A stretch of DNA of 35,979 nt. Origin: Betaproteobacteria bacterium (GTDB lineage Bacteria; Pseudomonadota; Gammaproteobacteria; Burkholderiales; SG8-39). The stretch spans positions 1 through 35,979 of the forward strand of contig JACPRN010000155.1 of assembly GCA_016189945.1 (NCBI GenBank), written 5' to 3'. A model generated the notes under the pieces. It did no database searches. It was given only the letters and a program-made list of their open reading frames with translations, and was not told the DNA's origin. Made by a program: the position numbers and the translations under genes. Position 1 is the stretch's first letter; the number at the start of each line of letters is the position of its first letter. Shown here piece after piece: positions 8,071 through 16,480 of this stretch.

Positions 8071-8460
8071 CTAGACCTTCGCGATATCCCGCTGCGGATT
8101 GTGCTTCAGAATCCGTTTCATCATTTCGTCCCGCACGATGCTGCGGCCGCGGCTCTGGTGCAGATCGGGTTCGGCCGTCTCGAAGACATTGTCGCGCGTC
8201 TCGCTTGATTCGGCTTGACCCTGTGCCGAAATCATTCTGTCAACGTGGGCTTCGGCCAGGAGCCAGTCCTCCAGATCGTTCCCGTGGATGAAACCGCGCT
8301 GTTCGTAAAGGAAATAAGCGGCTTCTCGAATCATGTGCAGGCGTTCCTCCGCGCCGACGGAGGGGGATCGAATATCCGCCCCGGAAACAGGCACCGGGGC
8401 GGAGGGCTGCGCGGCAGTGCGCCGGCCTGCCGTGTCACCGAACAGCTTGCGTGTGGTCAT
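8071..8460 (-). CDS. DUF2934 protein
   Basis: A 129-residue protein with the DUF2934 signature at residues 44-73: IREAAYFLYEQRG, then GNDLEDWLLAEAHV. The function of the family is unknown. The N-terminus is basic and Pro/Ala-rich. The C-terminus, after the DUF, contains Ser/Glu-rich sequence and RDEMMKRILKHNPQRDIAKV. The ATG at 8458-8460 has an excellent ribosome binding site (AAGGAGG, six bases upstream). The gene converges with the hemerythrin gene, leaving 43 bp. Confidence 0.85.
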   Translation of the reverse strand: MTTRKLFGDTAGRRTAAQPSAPVPVSGADIRSPSVGAEERLHMIREAAYFLYEQRGFIHGNDLEDWLLAEAHVDRMISAQGQAESSETRDNVFETAEPDLHQSRGRSIVRDEMMKRILKHNPQRDIAKV

Positions 8461-8572
8461 GTTTGCCTCCTTATGCCGGCTTGCTCGATCAAGCAAATCA
8501 TCGACCGGGACTGCAACCTGATTCAATCATAGCAATGCCCGGCGCGGATGCCACATGGGAATGCGCGGAAAA

Positions 8573-8645
8573 ATGGGGTCAGACCCCATTGTTTCCTTCT
8601 TATCGGGGATCACCCACGGTCAACGAAGATGGGGTCTGACCCCAT
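8573..8645. repeat. paired inverted copies of a GGGGTC-N-GACCCC palindrome
   Basis: Two 17-bp palindromes, ATGGGGTC-A-GACCCCAT at 8573-8589 and ATGGGGTC-T-GACCCCAT at 8629-8645, are exact inverted copies of each other with 39 bp between them. This type of palindrome recurs in many betaproteobacterial intergenic regions; from memory it resembles REP-type elements mobilised by REP-associated transposases. No transposase gene is present here. The right copy ends 7 bp past the stop of the PEBP-family gene and could act as its 3' stem-loop. Confidence 0.8.
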
Positions 8646-8652
8646 CTTTTCG

Positions 8653-9216
8653 CTATTTGCGCCGGTAAGTCCCTACCAGTTCGGCCTGCGCCAGGACGTG
8701 GCCCTGCATCGCCTTCTCCAGCGCCGCCTTCGCGGGCTTGCCCAAATCGGGCAGGGCGACGTCGAGCGCGTACAGCTTGTGGAAATACCGGTGCTGCCCG
8801 ATGGGCGGGCAGGGACCGCCATAGCCGGTCCGCTTCCAGTCGTTCAGGCCCTCGCGCGTTCCGGCGGGCAGGTCACGCGCAGCGATTCCCTGGGCAAACC
8901 CCGACGCGGAAGGCGGAATGTTGTACAGAACCCAGTGCACCCAGGTCATTTTCGGCGCGTCCGGGTCGGGCGCATCCGGATCATCCACGATCAGCACCAG
9001 GCTTTTCGCGCCGCCGGGCACATCCGACCATGCGAGCGGCGGCGAAACGTTCTTGCCGTCGCAGGTGTGTACCCTCGGGATTTCCGCATGGTGTGCAAAC
9101 GCCGTCGATGTCAGTCTCATGACCATATCCTCCTTCCCCGCGCCGGCCGAGCCGAAGGCAACGCCGATGAACAAGGCGATCACTGCCGCGATCCGACGGC
9201 GCCCGATGGCAAACAT
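8653..9216 (-). CDS. YbhB/YbcL family (PEBP-like) exported protein
   Basis: A 187-residue protein of the Raf-kinase-inhibitor-like/phosphatidylethanolamine-binding fold. Family motifs are HTCDGKNVSPPLAWSDVP, LVLIVDDPDAPDP, WVHWVLYNIPP and YGGPCPPIGQHRYFHKLYALD, which line the conserved anion-binding pocket. The N-terminus (MFAIGRRRIAAVIALFIGVAFGS) is a signal peptide, so a periplasmic location is expected. The bacterial role is unclear. It is divergent from the ABC exporter gene and has the GGGGTC palindrome pair at its 3' end. Confidence 0.9.
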   Translation of the reverse strand: MFAIGRRRIAAVIALFIGVAFGSAGAGKEDMVMRLTSTAFAHHAEIPRVHTCDGKNVSPPLAWSDVPGGAKSLVLIVDDPDAPDPDAPKMTWVHWVLYNIPPSASGFAQGIAARDLPAGTREGLNDWKRTGYGGPCPPIGQHRYFHKLYALDVALPDLGKPAKAALEKAMQGHVLAQAELVGTYRRK

Positions 9217-9328
9217 ACTGCGAACATCTTAATCCCGGCATCGCGTCGTTGCGAGTTCGACGCGCGGATGCTATTGAGATAGATTTCGGCTAACCTGAGT
9301 TCCTTTTCGCGTTCTTCCGGCCTCGGCA

Positions 9329-11284
9329 GTGAGCCTGTTCAGTTTTCTGCAATCGCGCGTACGCGGCACGGCCGGCACGGGTCCGGGCACGCCGCCGGCG
9401 GGCCTTGCCGCCTTCTACTGGCATTTCGTGCGCCAGACCAAGGGCTGGTACGCGCTCATGTTCGCCACCAGCCTGGCGGTGGCGCTGATCGACACGGTGA
9501 TTCCCCTGTTCATCGGCAAGCTGGTTTCGCTGATGCAAGCCGCCGACCGCCACGCCGCTCTGGCGCAACAGGGGATGATGCTCGCCGGCATGCTGGCGCT
9601 GATACTCGTCGTGCGCCCGCTCATCATGTTCGCCGACATCGCGATCCGCCAGAACGTCCTGATCCCGGGGGCCACCAGCCTCATTCGCTGGCAGAGCCAT
9701 TGGCATGTGATACGCCAGGGCTTGCCGTTTTTCCAGAACGACTTCGCCGGCCGAATCGCCAACCGCGTCATGCAGACCGCGAACGCGTTGCGCGAAAGCG
9801 TGATGTCGGCGATCCGCGCGGTGTGGTACATCGCCGTCTACGGCGCGAGCGCTCTGACGCTCATGGCCCTTGCGGACTGGCGGCTGGGGCTGCCCACGCT
9901 GCTGTGGTTCGCAGGCTACGCGGTGTTTTTGCGGCGCTTCGTGCCGCGCATGCGCGACCTGGCGAAAGCGAGTTCGGAGGTGCGCTCGCTCGTGATGGCG
10001 CGCATCGTCGACAGCTACACCAACATTCTCACCGTCAAGCTGTTTGCGCGCCTGGCCGACGAGGACGCCTACGTGCGCGAAGTGATCGACGAGCATCAGG
10101 ACGCGATCGGCGCCCACATGCAGCTCATCTCGCGCTTCATGTTCTGGCTCTCGTTGATGAACGCGGCGCTGCTCACCGCGACCACGGCGGTCGGCATCTG
10201 GCTGTGGACGCAGGACGCGATCGGAGCGAGCGCGGTGGCTACGGCAGTCCCGCTTGCCTGGCAGATCGCCAACGTGGCCGGCTGGGTAAGCTGGGAGGTG
10301 ACCGGGATCTTCGAGAACATCGGCGTGGTTCAGGAAGGCATGCAGACCATCGCGGTCCCGCACGGCGGGGTCGACCGCCCCGGCGCGCGCAAGCTCGAAG
10401 TGTCGCGCGGCGAGATCCGCTTCGAAGACGTTTTCTTCACCTACGGCAGGGGAAGCGCGCATCCGGTGCTCGACCACGTGAGCTTCGACATCGCCCCGGG
10501 CGAGCGCGTGGGACTGGTGGGCCGCTCCGGGGCGGGCAAGTCCACGCTGGTGAATCTGCTCCTTCGCTTCTACGAACTGGAGCAGGGTGCGATCCGCATC
10601 GATGGCCAGGACATCGGCGGCGTGACGCAGGAGAGCTTGCGCGCGGCGATCGGCATGGTGACGCAGGACACCTCGCTCCTGCACCGCTCGATCGCGGCCA
10701 ATATCCGCTACGGCCGTCCCGGCGCGAGCGACGAGCAGATATGCTCGGCCGCGCGCAAGGCGCAGGCGCACGATTTCATTTGCGGCCTGCGCGACTGGAA
10801 AGGCCGCACCGGCTATGGAGCGCACGTCGGCGAGCGCGGCGTCAAGCTCTCCGGCGGGCAGCGCCAGCGGGTGGCGATCGCGCGCGTGGTGCTCAAGGAT
10901 GCGCCGATCCTCGTTCTAGACGAAGCCACCTCGGCGCTGGACAGCGAGGTGGAACTCGCCATCCAGGAACAGCTTCTTGGCCTGATGGAGGGGAAAACCG
11001 TGATCGCGATCGCGCACCGCCTCTCGACCATCGCGCGCATGGATCGCCTGATCGTCCTCGATGAAGGCCGCCTCGTCGAGCAGGGCTCGCACGAGGAACT
11101 CCTGCGCCTGGGCGGCCTGTACGAAAGGCTGTGGCGCCACCAGTCGGGAGGCTTTCTCGCCCCCGACATTGCCGCGGCCGAAACGGCGGTCGAGCCGCCG
11201 GTTGAGCCGCCTCCCGGCAAGATACGCGTCGAGCCGATGCCGGAGGCCGGCACCGACGACGCGTCGCTGGTGACGCGGACATGA
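9329..11284 (+). CDS. ABC exporter, fused transmembrane and ATPase domains
   Basis: A 651-residue half-transporter of the MsbA/lipid-multidrug exporter type, expected to work as a homodimer in the inner membrane. Residues about 35-335 hold six membrane helices. The nucleotide-binding domain has Walker A GRSGAGKST (398-406), signature LSGGQRQR (507-514), Walker B ILVLDEATS (527-535) and the switch histidine in AHRLS (562-566). The C-terminal 50 residues are a Pro/Glu-rich tail. GTG at 9329 is the first possible start after an in-frame stop at 9296, although no good ribosome binding site is visible. The substrate is unknown. A DUF6494 gene follows closely. Confidence 0.92.
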   Translation: MSLFSFLQSRVRGTAGTGPGTPPAGLAAFYWHFVRQTKGWYALMFATSLAVALIDTVIPLFIGKLVSLMQAADRHAALAQQGMMLAGMLALILVVRPLIMFADIAIRQNVLIPGATSLIRWQSHWHVIRQGLPFFQNDFAGRIANRVMQTANALRESVMSAIRAVWYIAVYGASALTLMALADWRLGLPTLLWFAGYAVFLRRFVPRMRDLAKASSEVRSLVMARIVDSYTNILTVKLFARLADEDAYVREVIDEHQDAIGAHMQLISRFMFWLSLMNAALLTATTAVGIWLWTQDAIGASAVATAVPLAWQIANVAGWVSWEVTGIFENIGVVQEGMQTIAVPHGGVDRPGARKLEVSRGEIRFEDVFFTYGRGSAHPVLDHVSFDIAPGERVGLVGRSGAGKSTLVNLLLRFYELEQGAIRIDGQDIGGVTQESLRAAIGMVTQDTSLLHRSIAANIRYGRPGASDEQICSAARKAQAHDFICGLRDWKGRTGYGAHVGERGVKLSGGQRQRVAIARVVLKDAPILVLDEATSALDSEVELAIQEQLLGLMEGKTVIAIAHRLSTIARMDRLIVLDEGRLVEQGSHEELLRLGGLYERLWRHQSGGFLAPDIAAAETAVEPPVEPPPGKIRVEPMPEAGTDDASLVTRT

Positions 11285-11306
11285 TGTGCACAACACGGAG
11301 ATCGAA

Positions 11307-11513
11307 ATGAACGAAGAAACCTTCAACTTGAGCATTCGCAAATTTCTCAAGACGGTCGGCGTCAAATCGCAGCACGAAATCGAGCAGGCGGTGGCCAAGG
11401 CGCTTGCCGGCGGAATGATTTCCGGCACTGAAACATTTCCGGCCGGAATGACGCTGGAGGTCGCGGGACTGAAGCTGAAAGTGAAGTTCGAGGGCGAGAT
11501 CAAGCTTCAGTGA
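11307..11513 (+). CDS. DUF6494 family small protein
   Basis: A 68-residue protein beginning MNEETFNLSIRKFLKTVGV and continuing with a helix containing QHEIEQAVAKALAGG. The second half forms three predicted strands (TFPAGMTLEVAGL, KLKVKFEGEIKLQ). This pattern matches the DUF6494 family, whose function is unknown. ATG at 11307 has GGAG six bases upstream; an upstream in-frame GTG at 11286 lacks support. It starts 22 bp after the ABC exporter and is probably co-transcribed with it. Confidence 0.8.
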   Translation: MNEETFNLSIRKFLKTVGVKSQHEIEQAVAKALAGGMISGTETFPAGMTLEVAGLKLKVKFEGEIKLQ

Positions 11514-11541
11514 GGAAGCAGTCCTGCAGCGCCCCGGCGAC

Positions 11542-12564
11542 CTACGCCGCGAGCAGTTCCTGCAGTTGCGCGCGTCCCTTCGGGGTGGTCATCACCACCA
11601 GCGTCTGCCCGGCCCTCAGCTCGTGGTGCTGCTGCGGATTGAAGAGCCACTTCTCCCGGTCGCGAACCGCGAGCAGCACGTAATCGGCGCTGCGCAGCCC
11701 GAGCTTGCCCAGTTGCACGCCGGGAAAGGTATCAGGCACGTGGACGTCCTCGACCCGGACGGCGTTGTCGGCGCGCAGCATCTCGTCCAGGAACGAGACC
11801 ACGTGCGGCCGGATCATGCAGGAGGCGAGGCGCATGCCGCCGGTGAAGTCGGGCGACACGATGGCATCCGCCCCGACGCGGCGGATCTTCTCGATGTAGT
11901 TGACCTCGTGGCAGCGCGCCACGACGCGCGCTTGCGGGTTGATCTGCTTGCAGGTGAGCGTGATGACCAGGTTCTTGCTGTCATCGCCGGTGATCGCGAA
12001 AACGCCGGCAGCCCGCTCAATGCCCGCCCGCAGCAGCAGGTCGTCTTCGCTGCCGTCGCCGTGCAGGAACATGGTCTCGGGGTATTTGTCGCGGTACTCG
12101 TCGATATGGTGCTGGTTGATATCGATGACCACGTACGGGCGGTCGGTGGCCGACAGTTCGTGAGCGACATTGGCGCCGACCCGGCCGATGCCGCAGACGA
12201 TGTAATGCTCGTGGAGCCGGTCGATTGTCTTCTGCATGGTTCTCCTCCGCAGGGCTTTGTTGATATCGCCTTCGACTATCAGCGCGGTGATCGCCGACAT
12301 CATGTAGGTGAAATTAAGGATGCCGGCCGTGGCGATCCCCATGGTGAACACGCGCCCGCCGGGGCTGTGCGCAAGGTCGACGATTTCGCCGTAGCCGATG
12401 GTGGCGACGGTGATGAAGGTCATGTAGATCGCGTCGATGGCCGTCGTCTGCGGCCCGCCGATCAATGAATAGCCAGCCGTCCCGACGGCGAGAATGGCGA
12501 TAAATCCCACGGTCGGATACAGGAGCCGGCGGTAGATTCGCCGCAGAAGGGGATCGTTGATCAT
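11542..12564 (-). CDS. two-TM potassium channel with RCK (TrkA-N/TrkA-C) domains
   Basis: A 340-residue ion channel of the MthK/Kch type. TM1 (VGFIAILAVGTAGYSLIGG) is followed by a pore helix and selectivity filter ITVATIGYG (filter TIGYG at 55-59), then TM2 (MGIATAGILNFTYMMSAI). A Rossmann RCK domain follows with YIVCGIGRVGANVAHEL (GxGxxG at 125-130) and VIDINQHH, and a C-terminal TrkA-C-like part ends LVVMTTPKGRAQLQELLAA. RCK domains gate such channels with nucleotides or Ca2+. The ATG at 12562-12564 overlaps the stop of the DUF2062 gene by 4 bp. A longer reading would add 63 Ala/Arg residues from the other frame of that gene. Confidence 0.92.
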   Translation of the reverse strand: MINDPLLRRIYRRLLYPTVGFIAILAVGTAGYSLIGGPQTTAIDAIYMTFITVATIGYGEIVDLAHSPGGRVFTMGIATAGILNFTYMMSAITALIVEGDINKALRRRTMQKTIDRLHEHYIVCGIGRVGANVAHELSATDRPYVVIDINQHHIDEYRDKYPETMFLHGDGSEDDLLLRAGIERAAGVFAITGDDSKNLVITLTCKQINPQARVVARCHEVNYIEKIRRVGADAIVSPDFTGGMRLASCMIRPHVVSFLDEMLRADNAVRVEDVHVPDTFPGVQLGKLGLRSADYVLLAVRDREKWLFNPQQHHELRAGQTLVVMTTPKGRAQLQELLAA

Positions 12565-13106
12565 CGCCGCGCTCTTCTCGCCTTGCGCCGGCGCCAGCGG
12601 ATCACGACGTAGGCGCGCCAGCCCGCCTGCACGCCCACCCAGCCCAGAGCGGCAAGGGTCAGCGCGAGCGCCACCAGCCCGAGCGCGAGCGGCTTGCCAA
12701 GCAAGATCAGCCAGCGCGCCAGCGCCTCGATCGATGCGCCGAACTGCGACCACTCGAACTCGGGCGCCTGGGTCATTTGACCGTTGCCGCCGGTGAGCAG
12801 CTTGCCGTATTCATAGGCGATCACGTAAAGGGGCCCGATGGTGAACGGGTTGGTGTAGAGCGTGGTGAAGAGCGCCACCGGCAGGTTCACCCGAAACGCG
12901 ACGGCGAGAACTGCGGCGGTGAGCATCTGGAACGGGCCCGGTATCAGCCCCGAGAACAATCCGATGGCCAGGCCCCCTGCGACCGAATCGCGGTTCAGGT
13001 GCCACAGATTGGGGTGATGCAGAAAGGTCCCGAAACGCGAGATGTGCCGGTGCTGCCTGATCGAGTCATGGCTGGGCAGAAAATTTCTCAAGAACTTGCG
13101 CGGCAT
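12561..13106 (-). CDS. DUF2062 membrane protein
   Basis: A 181-residue inner-membrane protein with the DUF2062 pattern: HPNLWHLNRDSVAGGLAIGLFSGLIPGPFQM, then FRVNLPVALFTTLYTNPFTIGPLYVIAYEYG, and a C-terminal pair of hydrophobic helices followed by the basic tail RWRRRKARRARR. The family function is unknown. The start MPRKFLRNFLPSHDS matches the usual N-terminus better than an upstream start 35 codons earlier. It is translationally coupled (ATGA) to the downstream K+ channel, suggesting a shared role at the membrane, and is divergent from comEC. Confidence 0.85.
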   Translation of the reverse strand: MPRKFLRNFLPSHDSIRQHRHISRFGTFLHHPNLWHLNRDSVAGGLAIGLFSGLIPGPFQMLTAAVLAVAFRVNLPVALFTTLYTNPFTIGPLYVIAYEYGKLLTGGNGQMTQAPEFEWSQFGASIEALARWLILLGKPLALGLVALALTLAALGWVGVQAGWRAYVVIRWRRRKARRARR

Positions 13107-13226
13107 GCGGGTGCATCGCGAAGGTTTCGTCGCATCGCGGGAGTTTCCCCTGCCGCTATTGTAGCGTAGTCGAATGGGCGTCCCGGGCGTTATAGCGGGC
13201 ATGACTACCACGCGGCATCGGCTGGC

Positions 13227-15590
13227 GTGCGCCTAGCCATCATCGCATTTGCGCTGGGCGTATGGCTGCTCCAGCGCCAGGCGGCGCTTCCCGGGGCGGG
13301 CACCCTGGTGGCGATGGGGTTGGCCGCGGCCGCGACGCTCATCGCGGCGCGCTGGCTGCCTTGGAAGCACCCGGGACTGCGCTTGGGGCTCGTGGCGCTC
13401 GCCTTTGCCGCAATGGGGTTTGCCTACGCCGCGATCTTCGCCCATGTCAGAATGGCAGAGAGTCTGGATGCGCGCTGGGAGGGACGCGACCTCGAGTTGA
13501 CGGGTGCGATCGCCAGCCTGCCGCAGCCTTTCGATCGCGGCGTGCGCTTCGAATTCGACGTCGAAGACGCGAGCCCCGCCGAGGCGCAGGTTCCCGGCCG
13601 GGTGCTGCTTGCCTGGTACAACGGCCTGTCGCGCGAGGAATACCAGGAAGTGATGCCCGTGCGCGCCGGCGAACGATGGCGCTTTTCGGTGCGCCTCAAA
13701 CGGCCGCACGGCAACGCCAATCCGCACGGCTTCGACTACGAAGCGTCGCTCCTCGAGCGCGGAATCCGGGCCACCGGCAGCGTGCGGCCGCGCGGGACCG
13801 CCGAGCGGCTCGAAGATTTCGTCCCGCGCCCCGCGTACGCGATCGAGCGCCTGCGCGAGGCGGTGCGCGAGCGCTTCTGGGACGCGCTGCCCGAGCATCG
13901 TTATGCCGGCGTGCTGATCGCCCTTGCCATCGGCGACCAGCGCGCCATCGAACCGCCCGACTGGGAGATCTTCACCCGCACCGGGGTCAACCATCTGATG
14001 AGCATTTCCGGATTGCATGTAACCATGGTTTCGGGACTCGTGGCCGCTCTCGCCATGTTCGGCTGGCGGCGCGCCGAGCGCCTCGCGTTATGGCTGCCGG
14101 CGCAGAAGGCCGGCGCACTGGCCGGGTTTGCCGCCGCATTGGCCTACTGCCTGATCGCCGGATTCGCCGTTCCAGCGCAGCGTACCCTGTACATGATCGG
14201 CGTCGTCGCGCTGGCGTTGTACCTTGACCGATTCAGCACCGCCTCGCGCGTGCTCGCGCTCGCCCTGGGGATCGTTCTCCTGCTCGATCCCTGGGCGGTG
14301 CTCGCGCCGGGATTCTGGCTTTCTTTCGGCGCCGTCGCCGTCATCTTCTTTGTCGCTGCGGGCAGAGCCAGGCAGCCTCATTGGCTGGCCCAATGGGGCG
14401 CGATGCAGTGGGCGGTGACCGTCGGACTCGCACCGGCGCTCTTGGCGATGTTCCAGCAGGTTTCGCTTTCCTCGCCGCTTGCCAATGCCGCAGCCATTCC
14501 GCTGGTGAGCCTGGTGGTGACGCCGCTCGCCCTCCTCGGCGCGGTGCTGCCGGTTCCGCTGGCCGACTGGACGCTCGCGCTGGCGCACTGGCTGCTGGAA
14601 GCGTTGATGCACTTGTTGCGCTGGCTGGCCTCGCTCGATGCCGCGGTGTGGCGCCAGCATGCGCCGGTCGCATGGACGCTGCCGCTTGCGTTCGCCGGCG
14701 TAGCCTGGCTGCTCCTGCCGCGCGGCTTTCCCGCGCGCGCCCTGGGGTTGCTCCTCCTTGCGCCCATGCTCGCCGTAGCGCCTCCGCTGCCTTCTTCGGG
14801 TGCCCTGTGGCTGACGGTCTACGACGCCGGACAGGGCCTCGCCGTGCTTTTGCGCACTCGCAACCACGCGCTTCTGTACGATGCTGGGCCGAGTTGGAGC
14901 CCGGATGCCGACAGCGGCAGCCGCATCGTCGTGCCCGCGCTGCGCGGCGCCGGCATACGCGGACTGGACGCGCTGGTGGTCTCGCACGACGACACCGACC
15001 ATTCCGGGGGCGCGCTCTCGGTGCTGCGCGCCGTGCCGACCGGACAGCTTTGGTCATCGCTTCCGGCTTCAGATCCGATCACGCAGGTGCCCGCCTACCG
15101 ATTGCCCTGCCTTGCCGGCAAGGCATGGGAATGGGACGGGGTGCGCTTTGAGTTTCTGCATCCTCCTCCGGCAATGCTTGCCGATCCCACTGAAAAGGCG
15201 AACAACCTGAGCTGCGTGATCAAGGCCTACGCCCCCGGCGGCGCGGCGCTCCTCTCCGGGGACATCGAGGCTCGGGGCGAAGCGCAGATGGTCGGCGCCT
15301 CCGGTGACGCGCTGCGTTCCACGGTGCTGGTCGCGCCGCATCACGGCAGCAACTCCTCCTCTTCGCCTGCGTTTGTCGCCGCAGTCGCGCCCGAGCTGGC
15401 GGTGTTCGCAGCCGGCTACGGCAACCGCTTCGGCCATCCACGGCCTGAGATCGTCGAGCGTTACCGCGCGCAGGGCGCGCGCACGCTGCGAACCGACTCG
15501 CTCGGCGCGGTCGAAGTCAGGATCGATACCGATGGGTGGTCGGCAAGCGGCTATCGAATGCGCGAGCGCCGCTACTGGCGCGAGTTTTGA
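13227..15590 (+). CDS. comEC: DNA internalization channel protein ComEC/Rec2
   Basis: A 787-residue inner-membrane protein that carries single-stranded DNA into the cytoplasm during natural transformation. An N-terminal membrane segment precedes the OB-like extracellular domain (DUF4131 region, about 60-190). The Competence domain with many helices follows, including TGVNHLMSISGLHVTMVSGL and FAVPAQRTLYMI. The C-terminal metallo-beta-lactamase-like domain has SHDDTDHSGG (H587, D589, D591, H592) and PHHGSNSSSSPAF (HHGS at 705-708). Retained metal ligands suggest nuclease competence. The start is GTG at 13227, near a divergent gene. The presence of comEC suggests natural transformation, but no other competence gene is in view. 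Confidence 0.94.
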   Translation: MRLAIIAFALGVWLLQRQAALPGAGTLVAMGLAAAATLIAARWLPWKHPGLRLGLVALAFAAMGFAYAAIFAHVRMAESLDARWEGRDLELTGAIASLPQPFDRGVRFEFDVEDASPAEAQVPGRVLLAWYNGLSREEYQEVMPVRAGERWRFSVRLKRPHGNANPHGFDYEASLLERGIRATGSVRPRGTAERLEDFVPRPAYAIERLREAVRERFWDALPEHRYAGVLIALAIGDQRAIEPPDWEIFTRTGVNHLMSISGLHVTMVSGLVAALAMFGWRRAERLALWLPAQKAGALAGFAAALAYCLIAGFAVPAQRTLYMIGVVALALYLDRFSTASRVLALALGIVLLLDPWAVLAPGFWLSFGAVAVIFFVAAGRARQPHWLAQWGAMQWAVTVGLAPALLAMFQQVSLSSPLANAAAIPLVSLVVTPLALLGAVLPVPLADWTLALAHWLLEALMHLLRWLASLDAAVWRQHAPVAWTLPLAFAGVAWLLLPRGFPARALGLLLLAPMLAVAPPLPSSGALWLTVYDAGQGLAVLLRTRNHALLYDAGPSWSPDADSGSRIVVPALRGAGIRGLDALVVSHDDTDHSGGALSVLRAVPTGQLWSSLPASDPITQVPAYRLPCLAGKAWEWDGVRFEFLHPPPAMLADPTEKANNLSCVIKAYAPGGAALLSGDIEARGEAQMVGASGDALRSTVLVAPHHGSNSSSSPAFVAAVAPELAVFAAGYGNRFGHPRPEIVERYRAQGARTLRTDSLGAVEVRIDTDGWSASGYRMRERRYWREF

Positions 15591-15609
15591 GCGTTATATA
15601 CTGCATTTA

Positions 15610-16476
15610 ATGACCGCAGATCTTCATTTTCGGAGAAAGAGCTTGCAGTCCATCGGCGCGAGCGGACTGCACCGCATGGCCTACCTCGAATGGGGCGAGG
15701 AAGAAAATCCGCGCGTGCTCGTGTGCGTGCACGGCCTGACGCGCTGCGCGCGCGATTTTGACTTTCTCGCCCGGGCCTTGTGCGCGCATTACCGCGTTGT
15801 CTGTCCGGACGTGCCCGGGCGCGGGGATTCGGACTGGCTGCGCGATCCGAAGGAGTACGCGCTTCCGACGTACTTGAGCGGTATGGTGGCGCTCCTCGCC
15901 CGGCTCGATGTCGAGCGCGTGCACTGGCTCGGAACTTCGATGGGCGGGCTGATCGGCATGGCGCTTGCCTCACTGGAACAGACCCCCGTTGCGCGCCTGG
16001 TGCTGAACGATGTCGGCCCGGTGCTGACGGCGGCCTCGCTCGATCGCATTGGCGGCTACCTCGGAAGCGCGCCGGCGTTCTCGGGGATCGACGAGGCCGA
16101 GCGGTACGTGCGAGCGGTCGCCGCGCCTTTCGGGCCCCACAGCGACGCCGAGTGGCGCTTTCTCACCGAGCATGTCGTGCGGCAAGGGGCGGACGGCGCC
16201 TGGCGCATGAAATACGACCCGGCCATTGCGCAGGCCTTTGCCGCGCGCGAGCCCGAAAAGGACATCGAGCTCTGGGGCCAGTGGGACGCGGTTTCCTGTC
16301 CGACACTGGTGCTGCGCGGAGAACATTCGGACCTGCTCGCGCGCGAGACGGTGGAGGAGATGGCTCGCCGCGGCCCGCGCGCGAAAGTGGTGGAGATCGC
16401 GGGAATCGGCCATGCGCCCACGCTCATACACGCCGATCAGATTGCGCTGGTTAAGGAATTCTTTCTCGCCGGCTGA
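15610..16476 (+). CDS. alpha/beta hydrolase
   Basis: A 288-residue alpha/beta-hydrolase-fold enzyme. Visible features are the oxyanion-hole HG at 41-42 (VCVHGLTRCARDFD), the nucleophile elbow GTSMGG with S110, a likely acid D241 in RGEHSD, and the catalytic histidine H268 in IGHAPTL. The lid region (about 140-210) resembles esterase/lactonase relatives. The substrate cannot be assigned. It begins 19 bp after comEC and converges with the DUF2229 gene, leaving only 4 bp between the stops; this marks the left edge of the accessory region. Confidence 0.9.
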   Translation: MTADLHFRRKSLQSIGASGLHRMAYLEWGEEENPRVLVCVHGLTRCARDFDFLARALCAHYRVVCPDVPGRGDSDWLRDPKEYALPTYLSGMVALLARLDVERVHWLGTSMGGLIGMALASLEQTPVARLVLNDVGPVLTAASLDRIGGYLGSAPAFSGIDEAERYVRAVAAPFGPHSDAEWRFLTEHVVRQGADGAWRMKYDPAIAQAFAAREPEKDIELWGQWDAVSCPTLVLRGEHSDLLARETVEEMARRGPRAKVVEIAGIGHAPTLIHADQIALVKEFFLAG

Positions 16477-16480
16477 ACGT

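Noticed and set aside
8480-8495. GCTTG-CTCGAT-CAAGC upstream of the DUF2934 gene as an FNR site
   Set aside because: The half-sites are separated by the wrong distance for FNR; it is only a short palindrome close to the ribosome binding site.
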